This document shows, one piece after another, positions 56,131-64,000 of a stretch of 64,000 nucleotides of DNA. The notes under the pieces are model-generated. The model saw nothing but the letters and a program-made list of their open reading frames with translations. It did not search any database and was not told the DNA's origin. Source of the DNA: Telopea speciosissima (Eukaryota > Streptophyta > Magnoliopsida > Proteales > Proteaceae). The stretch is from contig NC_057923.1 in the NCBI RefSeq assembly GCF_018873765.1, positions 60,134,593 through 60,198,592 of the forward strand, in the 5' to 3' direction. The position numbers and the translations under genes are program-made. Every line of letters starts with the position of its first letter. Within the stretch, counting starts at the first letter, position 1.

Positions 56131-57061
56131 TTTTTTGTTTTTGTTCGTGTTTTGTTTGGTGTTTGTTCTAACAACACCCTCTTTCTCCTCACATAAAATG
56201 ACGTCGATGCCTTCTTATGTATGATTTCACTCCACTGCACCTTATTGGTGCACTCCTCTATGCCACTTGCTCAAAAAACCCCTCTCCCTTATTTTATTGT
56301 AATCTTTTATTTTTTTGGTTGACCTAATACAAAACTATTTCTCTTGCAGGAATGATCAGAAGATTATTTAGATGTGAGTATGACATCTTTTTTCTTCTTC
56401 CTTTTATTTGAAAATGATCTATATCATTATTTCTAGAGGTTTTTAACAGGACAGGTTATGATTTTACCTACAAATTTTACTAGTGGGTATACACATATGA
56501 AATATTTTTCTTGCAGGGTTTCCATACCTAAGAAAGATTGATGATGGGAAGCAAAAGCATAAATTAGCATTAGAGCTTGCAAAACTATTGATAAAGAGAG
56601 AATCCTGTAACTCAATGAACATAGTCTCTTCAGTTACTACAAATACAATCAATGGCACCCTTATGCTAGCTGCAAAGCATGGGATTGTCGAGGTTGTTGA
56701 TGTGATCCTTATAGAATATCCCTGGGCTATTGAGTTTGTTGATGAGAATGGGAAGAACATACTCAATTTAGCAGCTGAATTTTTTCAAGTTGGAGTTTTT
56801 AAGTTTTTAAAATCCAAAGGTTTCCTCACGAAGAAGATGGTTGCAAATGTTGTCAACAAGGGGAACACAGCTTTGCATCTTGGAGCAAAGTTTGTTGATC
56901 ATCGACAAAATAAAATTCATATCCCAGCATACAAGATGGCAATGGAGACACTTTGGTTTCAGGTACAATTTCTCATCAATTAACCACAGCATTTTATATT
57001 GAGAAATTACATAGTTACAAGAGATTGTTAAAAGCGTGTTTGGATTGGTGGAATTGACAAC

Positions 57062-57172
57062 CAGAAGAAGTGGTGAGGAAAGACATGCATAACTGAGGCC
57101 TTGTAACTAGTATGATTTGAAAAATAATGCAAATTGGAGGATAAGAATCCAAGTGGCGACCCCATTTAATTG
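57062..57172 (+). mobile_element. RTE LINE 3'-tail fragment (ankyrin gene intron 5)
   Basis: GTGAGGAAAGACATGCATAA...GGCCTTGTAACTAGTATGAT...GACCCCATTTAATTG matches 42878-42985 of the RTE copy in order. It is 5'-truncated and lacks the TTG end. Confidence 0.7.
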
Positions 57173-57360
57173 TGAAACGTATGGGTAAGTTTTTTTGTGT
57201 GTGGGTAAAAGATAAGGTTAAGTTGAATTGAGTGTCATTATAGAAGAGGAAGGAAGGAGAAGGGGGGGGGGGGGAGTGCAAGAATTAATTACTTTGACAT
57301 TGGTGAACGATGATGGTTGGAATCCTCCAAATTAAGATGGCTAAAACCTTTTAGGAGAAA

Positions 57361-57526
57361 AGTTCTTTGTGGGGGAGTGTACCTCCTGTAGGCCCAGACA
57401 CAGAGGGGACGATATGACCGCCTTAACCCCTATGAAAGGTGTAAATCCTGCCCCCCATGATGCCAATGCGCGTGCTCTCATTGGCCCTGCATGCATACCG
57501 GGCTCACGCTTCCCCACATAGAATGC
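57361..57526. mobile_element. MITE, family 3, copy 2 (ankyrin gene intron 5)
   Basis: The left end GTTCTTTGTGGGGGAGTGTA and the inverse of the right end (GGCATTCTATGTGGGGAAG) match imperfectly. The core GTGTAAATCCTGCCCCCCAT and TGCTCTCATTGGCCCTGCAT is shared with 49735-49920. Confidence 0.65.
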
Positions 57527-58144
57527 CGTCCCAACTTTTTATTATCAATCTTCTGTTGCTGACCCATTTTAGTGCAAAGAATATGGGCCTTGTGCCTTTT
57601 TTTTTACTAGAAAGTCATGTATATTAAAAATAAAGAATGAAGAGTACAAAAAGAGAAGAGATGGGAAACCCCGTAAACACTACACAAAGATTGTTAAACC
57701 AAAACCCCTCACTTACGACATTGCCATTAGCAGGGGATTATACTTAACTGACAAACAAGCATGAGAAAAACCCACAAAGCAAGCTAGCGACACCGGAATC
57801 TAGGTTTTCCCTGAGCATCAAATATGAGGTCCTCTTAAACTGATGTAAGCCAGGAATCAATGGGAGTTATGGGCCTTGTACCTTTGATTGATAAAATAAC
57901 CAAAATATCCCTATTTACTTAAAACAAAAAATGCAAGTTTGAAAAGACCAAAAGGCATTGTTAGCTAGGGAACCTTGGCTCTTACTTGGATGCAATTTTG
58001 TCCCTAACAGATCTCCCACGTGGTCTATATTTTTTTTCAGGATAGGTAATATCAATTTATTATACTGATTTGGCATATTTTTTTTTTTTTTAATGTATGG
58101 TTACTTGAATATGATCTTATTTATTTATTTATTTATTGGGGTGC

Positions 58145-58262
58145 TGTTCTCTGTGCTGCGCAGGCTGCGCCTAGGCACATGGGGGTGGGTGCAATGATCA
58201 CCCTGCCCCTGACTGATAGGCCCATATGCCTGGGTGTAGCCTACGCTGCGGCACAGAGAACA
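58145..58262. mobile_element. MITE, family 1, clear copy, beside the last ankyrin exon
   Basis: Ends TGTTCTCTGTGCTGCGCAGG and CTACGCTGCGGCACAGAGAACA are inverted repeats of over 20 bp. It is 118 bp and lies only 36 bp upstream of the exon 6 acceptor. A diverged relative is at 1876-1988. Confidence 0.8.
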
Positions 58263-58896
58263 TTCTCCCTTAATTTATTTTTGGTGATCGATGTATAGAA
58301 AGTGAAGGATGTGTCTCTACCGCATCTATTGGAGTTTAGAAGTTCTGATGGAAAAACAGCAAATGATCGAGCTATTTGCCGACACCCACCAGCATCTGTT
58401 AGAAGATAGCGTGAAGTGGATTAAGGATGCAGCGACTGCTTCCATGCTTGTCTCCACCCTTATTGCCACCATGAACTTCACTGCTGCATTTGCTATTCCA
58501 GGAGATTATAACCAAAATTCTCGTCTCCCTATTTTCACCGGCAAAGCAAAAGATCTTCCAACTTTGTATGCCTATTCTACAACAGCATTGTTTTTCTGCG
58601 TTGGAACACTTGGCACTTCTCTATCCGCTTACTTGTCTCGCTTCCCTGTGAAAGATTTTTACTTCTTCTTACCACTCAAATACCTAGTTTCAGGTAGCTC
58701 CCTCTTTTGCTCTGCAATCTACACAGTTACAACATTTGTGCAAGCTCTCATACTTGCAACAAATGCAGAATTTACAATTGTGCAAGGGTTCTTAGTACTT
58801 CTCCCCACCATAATCGCTATAATTTCGTGTAACTTTATATATGTTGATGTAATGTTCCCGGTCTTTCGTTACATTGTAGATTTACTTTTCTACTGA

Positions 58897-59252
58897 ATTT
58901 GTTACAAAAGGCAAAAGAATGAAGGGAAAATCTTGTTGTAATCAGGAAAGGTGAAAAATAAAAAATAAAAAATAAATTGTAACCTTATATGCTCTTTTAG
59001 TACAACACACATTTTCACATGTGTATTGAGAAAAATGTGTGGCTTTTAATGCTGACATAATGGAAAATTATTTTCAAATTATGTTGAAATTTTTTTTTTA
59101 CCCATCTATTAAATAACTTTTGAGAATAAAACCAGGGGTGATCAAAACAAGTTACGATTTCTCGCTGCCCTATTTTGGTGACAACAAGATGCACCCATAA
59201 ATAAATGTTTAATTGTGTCTATTGCCATAAAGGAACCCAAATTTTGTGGTTG
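58897..59252. other. 3' flank of the first ankyrin gene
   Basis: Presumed 3' UTR and intergenic AT-rich DNA, including repeated AAAAATAAAAAATAAA near 58955. No gene is seen. Confidence 0.4.
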
Positions 59253-59606
59253 AGGGTATAAACTCTAATCAGACCGATTGAAATTCACAGGTTTAGCGCA
59301 AACTTTTATAGTTTTGGTATCGATTGGGGTTTTATGAAACCAGTAGAAATTGAAACCGAACTACACGAATCGAAATTGAAATGGATCAATATAAAATCCA
59401 GACCAAAACCAATAAAATAAAAAAAACTCTTATTTTTAGTATTTTTATAATTTGTATGAAAAACCGAACTAGTAGAAGCCCGTTAAGTCAAACTCTAAAA
59501 ATAAAAAATCCAAACCATCCGAAACAGACTCTTAGCTTAACGGAATTTGGTCTATTACCGGTCCAAAAATAAAAAATCAGACCAAAATGACCAATTGACA
59601 CCCCTA
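59253..59606. mobile_element. hAT-type MITE, second copy of the 52685-52865 insertion
   Basis: The right half (TTTGGTCTATTACCGGTCCA, then AATTGACACCCCTA) matches 52685-52865. The right flank GTTGCAGG (59607-59614) equals the left flank of that copy, and the left flank reads GTTGAGGG. It is longer than the other copy, so one of them has changed in length. Confidence 0.6.
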
Positions 59607-59784
59607 GTTGCAGGCTTATCAATATTGAACCCAACAATTTCACTGGCCAACTTACAAAGGCGCATTCTCTGGACATAAACACGTTTTGCTTGCAAAATTT
59701 CTAACTGCAATCATTCGTCTTGATCGCTAGTAACTGCAATCACAATCCCATGTGTCATCTACGTTTACCTGGTGATTGTGATTG
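59607..59784 (+). other. Orphan duplicate of the ankyrin gene promoter
   Basis: GCTTATCAATATTGAACCCA, ACGTTTTGCTTGCAAAA and ATCTACGTTTACCTGGTG follow the order seen at 52874-53115 upstream of the ACD6-like gene. No coding copy follows on this side; a foldback MITE begins at 59785. Confidence 0.7.
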
Positions 59785-60160
59785 TCTACGGTGCGCTGCC
59801 TGCAGCGGCTTGAGCGGCGTACAAACAGGACGCAGCGCAATGATTGCCTTACCTCTGCTCGGGCAAGGCACTCAGGTAGGGGTAAAGCGGTCATAGTGTT
59901 GCGCCCTGTTTGTAAGGGTGTCAACCGGTTCGATTGCAGTTTGGTACAATATGTGAAACCAAAACCGAATCAGAACATGTGTTATCAAAACAACGGTTCG
60001 ATTTCAGTTTAGTTTTTATTCGAGTCCTTATTTGGTTTCATATTCGTTTAGACCCTGATTTGTATTTGGTTTAAATCCTATTTTAAGTATTTCGACAAAC
60101 GTTTTTACATCTTTACCTGTTTGTGCACCGCTCAGACCACTACAGACAACACCCCATAGA
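59785..60160. mobile_element. Foldback MITE, interrupted by another MITE
   Basis: With the nested element set aside, 59785-59853 and the right arm ending at 60160 are inverted copies of about 69 bp (left TCTACGGTGCGCTGCCTGCA; right ending ACACCCCATAGA), with CAAACAGG...GCGC mirrored as GCGCCCTGTTTG. The whole unit is almost entirely a hairpin. The target duplication was not resolved. Confidence 0.75.
59913..60115. mobile_element. hAT-type MITE nested in the foldback MITE
   Basis: Ends TAAGGGTGTCAACCGG and CGTTTTTACATCTTTA are inverted. Identical 8-bp flanks CCTGTTTG (59905-59912 and 60116-60123) prove insertion into the right arm of the outer element. 203 bp, non-coding. Confidence 0.88.
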
Positions 60161-60437
60161 GGATCTGAATTGTCTTGTTGCACGCTAACTTTTGTCAAAA
60201 GGGTAACAACAAAAAAAAGTCAAAAGTTTTTTCTTTCATATTTCAATTTAGTCAAAAGTCATTTAATATATGCACATAACAACCTTAATCATTGCTTACC
60301 AAAAATAAAAAACAACCTTAATCATTGTTATTACGATTTTCATTTATCTATCCATCAACGAAGGTCATGATTCTGTTCTCATCGATCTTCAATAATTTCT
60401 TTGTTTGTTTTTTTTTTTTTTCCACATCAAGATTCTC

Positions 60438-60890
60438 CCTACCCGAACTTTCCAAACCTCCCCTAAATTTTGTGAAACCTACCTTAACTTTTCAAACAAT
60501 AACCGAATTTTCGGAGCACTAAAACTGTTCATAGCTTACTCGAATTTTTTAAATAACCGTAACCGAACTTATAAATCATACGCAAATTTTTCATACGAAT
60601 TTTACATACGAATTATGAACCCTAGATGAACTTTTGAATACTATAGCCGAACTTTTAAAACCCAAAACATATATTTCAAAGCTTCCCGATTTTCTTATAC
60701 TCGTGATCAAACTTTTAAATCATACACAAACTTTACATACGAATTTTTCTTACCACTATACGAATTTTTCAAACAAATTATAGAAACTTAGACCAACTTT
60801 TGAATAACATATCCGAAGTTTTAAAACCCTAAAAATCAAACTTTTCTAGCGATTTTTTGAAACTCTAGGCGAATCTTTGAAACCCTAAAA
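60438..60890. repeat. Degenerate ~20-bp minisatellite (CGAACTTTTNAAACCCTA)
   Basis: Many diverged copies of a unit like CGAACTTTTAAAACCCTA follow each other at about 20-22 bp steps, e.g. CGAACTTTCCAAACC, CGAACTTTTAAAACCC, CGAAGTTTTAAAACCCTA, CGAATCTTTGAAACCCTA. Units near the right end are closest to each other. No gene overlaps it. Confidence 0.7.
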
Positions 60891-61489
60891 CATCGTCTTG
60901 CCTTTTCTGCCTAGGGGTCTTCTTTCTTCTGGTACTAGAACTAGACATTCTCTCACTATCTTATTGTTAAATTAGGTACTTATTCTCACAATAATTTTGG
61001 TTTTCCATTACGGATTAAAAAAAGTTAACGGGTTAAAAAAGACGACTCATCTTTTCCCAAGATTTCTCTCTCTCTCTTAATTTCACTCTTCCAGTTACAT
61101 ATATGCCCTTCTCTTTCTAGTTAATTCCTATTATTCTCTCTTCTTTACTTAAGAAATCTAGGGTAAAAAATTCTTGAAACTTATGATTTGCATTATGTCC
61201 TTCTATGACTTTGTTCAATCAATCATGTGGGCTCATTTATAGAGAACCCAAATTAGGTCTTACCAAAAATAAGAGAACCCAAATTAGGTATTAACGGACT
61301 TGGTTTGGCCAGAAGGTGTTTTGAGGAAAGCTTTCGCCGTATTCCATTATTATTTCACCGTAGGGGTTGAAAAGCGTTTAGAAGGCACAAATATTTGGCC
61401 ACCAATGGTTGTAGTCAGGCTAAGCGATGCCAACTCTAGTATAAGAACCTCTCCCTCCAAATACCGCAGCACTGGTCACATGGATGGCA
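60891..61489. other. Intergenic, nothing recognised
   Basis: AT-rich sequence with a short direct repeat around 61243 and 61272 (AGAGAACCCAAATTAGGT twice). No gene or transposon end is clear. Confidence 0.4.
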
Positions 61490-61836
61490 AGTACCTATTA
61501 ACTCACCCACATCCCTATTCATATATGATGTGGGACTATTTTTTCGCCTATCGTGTAGAACCCCAACGATTTCCCTCTCTCCACGTGGGAGCTATCCAGA
61601 TCTTCCCATCTCCCCCTCCACACGGGATCATCAAAGATCACACCGGGTTCCCATGCCTGGCTGTCCCCCAAATTTGACCCTGCCACATCCTTGGCTTTGA
61701 TACCACTTGTGGAGATTTAGGTAGAATTCATCATCAAAAACTAGTTGTTAAGGAGAAGGTTCCCAAGTACCTATTAATCCACCCACAATTCATATCCGAT
61801 GTGGGACTATTTTTCCGTCTACCATGTAGAACCCCA
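61490..61836 (-). mobile_element. Two LTR-start fragments in direct repeat
   Basis: 61495-61576 and 61765-61836 are similar blocks whose reverse complements read GTTGGGGTTCTACA...GGACGGAAAAATAGTCCCACATC-like, a common plant LTR 5' end. They are about 190 bp apart. Only fragments remain. Confidence 0.5.
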
Positions 61837-61991
61837 ACAGTTTTAATATTTTCTAAAAACACCTTCACAACGCCCTCTTCCACCCATCTCACACTCTCGA
61901 TGTATGGAACCATGGGTGGAGGAAAACTTGATTTTTTGTTTATAATTGTAAACAAATAGATACAATATCATTCTTTGGCCATTGTAAGGAT

Positions 61992-64000
61992 TCAATCGAA
62001 GAATACAAATACAAAATAACGAAAAACTGGGAACATTATATCCATGTACAGAACGATAAAGGAAATCATAGCAAATATGGTGGCTGAAAGAGCTAAGCAC
62101 CATTGAAGAGTTGTAAATTCTCCATTTGTTACAAGTATGAGAGCTTGAACAAATGCTGTAACTGAGTAGATTGCAGATAAAAAATGAGTGGTACCTGCAA
62201 GAATGTATTTGAGTGGGAAGAAGATGTAAAAATCATTGGTATTAAAGCGAGAAAAATAGGCAGATAAGGAAGCTGCAAGGGTGCCAACACAGAAAAACAA
62301 TGCAGCTGCAGAATAGGCATAGAAAATTGGGAGAGCTATTGTGTTGGCAAAAATAGGGAGACCCGTATTTTGGTGATAACCTCCTGGAACAGCAAATGCT
62401 GCAGTAAAGTTCATGGTGGCAATGAGGGTAGAGATAACCATGTTAGTATTTGCTGCACTCTTAATCCACTTCACACTTTCATGTTTCAGATGCTTATGAG
62501 TTTCATCAAATAGCTCATTTGCTGTTTTGCCATCACAATTTGTAAACTGAGGCAGATTCACTTGAGAGTACACTTCCTTTACTTTCTGTACATAGACCAA
62601 AAATATATATATATATAAATATTGATCAAGAGCTAGCAAATTTAAGTAACCATACATTATAGAGGTTTTAACTATTAACACACACACACACATGCACACA
62701 CCATTATGTGCCTAATGTATACACTAGATTGGGAGCCACGATCACGTTCACGTATAAGAATGGTTCACAATCGTTTAAATGGACTCCACTCCATGTGAGT
62801 CCCACAAAGTGGATTCCATCTGAACTACTGTTAGCCGTTTTCGTACATTCACGTGAACGTAAACTCAACTCCTAGATTGGGCCAGCCAAGTATGAGATAG
62901 CTTAAAAGGCTTGATATGTTACTAGAATAGACCATGTACTTCAAATTAAAAGATGTATTAGCCAATCATCCTTCTATGTGGCATAATACATGATCAATAC
63001 ATTCAATGCATTGAAGCTTCTACTAGTGGGCCGACAATAAGAAAATGTAGCTTAATTAATAAATGGGAAAATTATGCCCACAACGCCCGTGTGCCAAGGA
63101 ATCCACGCACTAAGACACGTAAAAATGGGGCCCACTCACTCTCTCCGAACCCCCCCCCCCCTCTCCCACCCAATTTGAAGAATTGATATGGGGAACCTCC
63201 TTTGCCCAAATTAGTACTCGGGCTTCAGGAATAGTGGGGAAAGCATTATTGACTTTGTAGAGTAAGGGCAGAGTAATAATACACCTAGATGGGTGGATGA
63301 ACCCTACTCCATTGGTGGAGGAAAACTTTCTCTTAAAATAATTAAGAAACAACTTACCCTTAATTTGAAAGGACCAAGTTTTCCTCCACCAACGGTGAAT
63401 GGGATCCCATTCACAGCAGGGCGGGAGAAGGCAATAGAACTTTCTCCTAAAGTAAAGAAACAACTTACATTTAATTTTAATGGACCGTGTTTGGATGAGG
63501 TGGTTACCCGTAGGGGAGGGGATCCGGAATCGTTATTATTCCTAGCTTTGTCTTTACAATAAAGACAAAAAGAAAAAAAAAATGAACTATCAAAAAATAA
63601 AGGGAAAAAGAACACTATCTGGTCACGTGGTTCCTGTGCCCAGACACAGGAGCATGCACAATTACCGTTCAACCTCTCAATAAAATAAAAAATGTCATCC
63701 AAATCGATGCCCCTGTGCACGCCGCATTGGGCCCCATGCTGATGCATGGGCTACACGATCGACTAGATAGTGTCATCCAAAATTAGCAATTTTGCTGATT
63801 TTGAAACCATTGATTCTATATCAATGAATTACAACTCGATTCCACCATTCAAACACACCTTTAAAGATCTCTTGTAAGCATATATATGATTTCTTAATAT
63901 GAAGTTTTATGGTTGGTGGATAAGCAGTAGTACCTTAAACCAAATTGTCTCCACTGCCATCTTGTATGCTGAGATATGAATCTTATTTTGTCGATGATCA
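61992..64000 (-). CDS. Second ACD6-like ankyrin/PGG gene, 3' part (runs off the window)
   Basis: Two exons are visible: 63934 to beyond 64000, ending SAYKMAVETIWFK, and 61992-62585, starting KVKEVYSQVNLPQF. They join in frame at the same place as exons 5 and 6 of the + strand gene. The last exon is intact: DGKTANELFDETHKHLKHES, then the PGG core STLIATMNFTAAFAVPGGYH and further membrane segments, ending near MDIMFPVFRYF. It lacks the 4-base insertion of its neighbour. The ankyrin half lies outside the window. The 1.35-kb intron (62586-63933) has a (CA)n run at 62680-62700 and no recognised element with clear ends. Confidence 0.88.

Larger units (their letters stand above)
53438..58896 (+). 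pseudogene. ACD6-like ankyrin-repeat/PGG-domain protein gene, apparently disabled
   Basis: Exons by frame and splice sites: 53438-53948, 54070-54258, 54352-54438, 56350-56373 (24 nt), 56517-56962, 58299-58896. Exons 1-5 total 1257 nt, divisible by three. The N-terminal half carries ankyrin repeats (NGNTALHEAVRVGALEIAKK; MGETPLYWAAAFGQMGMLRF; DGSTILHAAVIGEF), with more in exon 5. The last exon encodes the PGG domain with about four membrane segments (STLIATMNFTAAFAIPGDYN). Related plant proteins (ACD6, ITN1) are membrane proteins of defence and salt/ABA signalling. Two defects are visible: TAG at 53945-53947, where relatives have a Tyr codon just before the exon 1 donor, and 4 extra bases near 58366-58370 that shift the PGG frame. 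Recent pseudogene is the simplest reading; sequencing error or use as a truncated protein is possible. Confidence 0.8.

Noticed and set aside
61300-61677. 125-residue + strand frame
   Set aside because: It spans LTR-start fragments lying in the opposite orientation and matches no protein family.
63600-63770. Another family 1 MITE (CCTGTGCCCAGACACAGG and similar motifs)
   Set aside because: Some shared words but no matching inverted ends could be placed.

Overview
This window is nuclear DNA from a flowering plant. The evidence is intron-rich genes with plant-type products (a Yip1-family protein, a plant CDKD kinase, a P-class PPR protein, ACD6-like ankyrin/PGG proteins), Au SINEs, RTE- and L1-type LINEs, Ty1/copia and Ty3/gypsy fossils, hAT-type MITEs with 8-bp target duplications, and a fragment of plastid DNA. 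The long TE-filled introns (up to about 6.8 kb) suggest a eudicot or magnoliid with a moderately large genome. I cannot name the species from the sequence.

Layout. 1-2.7 kb is intergenic and holds an Au SINE split by a solo LTR. 2.86-15.9 kb (+) is a six-exon Yip1-family membrane protein gene. Its two large introns hold LTR fragments, a 1-kb foldback-bearing element, a MITE and a nearly full-span Ty1/copia fossil. 16-18.4 kb is intergenic with a Harbinger-like MITE. 18.4-18.6 kb (-) is a small ROMO1/Mgr2-like mitochondrial gene. 19.8-20.8 kb is an L1 ORF1 relic. 21.5-30.6 kb (-) is cytosolic seryl-tRNA synthetase in nine exons, with a chimeric plastid insertion (trnI-CAU fused to rpoC2) in intron 5. 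30.7-33.1 kb is a MITE plus gypsy and copia fossils. 34.0-37.2 kb (-) is a CDK-activating kinase (CDKD) in six exons. 37.3-43.4 kb is intergenic with a C-rich tract and an RTE LINE. 43.5-51.9 kb (+) is a two-exon mitochondrial PPR gene with a 6.8-kb TE-filled intron. 53.4-58.9 kb (+) is an ACD6-like ankyrin/PGG gene carrying two disabling changes. 59.2-61.9 kb holds a second copy of that gene's promoter, nested MITEs and a 20-bp minisatellite. 62.0-64.0 kb (-) is the 3' end of a second, convergent and apparently intact ACD6-like gene that runs off the window.

The genes do not form a pathway. They are ordinary single housekeeping loci (vesicle trafficking, mitochondrial membrane, translation, cell cycle/transcription, organelle RNA processing) followed by a small inverted pair of defence-type ankyrin genes. 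Exon boundaries were placed by reading frame, GT-AG sites and family conservation; phases were checked by summing exon lengths for the Yip1, SerRS, CDKD, PPR and first ankyrin genes.

I found no convincing new multi-gene system. The most unusual items are the chimeric plastid insertion, the decaying ankyrin gene with its duplicated promoter sharing one MITE insertion, nested MITEs with exact target duplications, a 68-bp-arm RNA-like foldback in the Yip1 intron, and an in-frame 75-nt CDKD intron.
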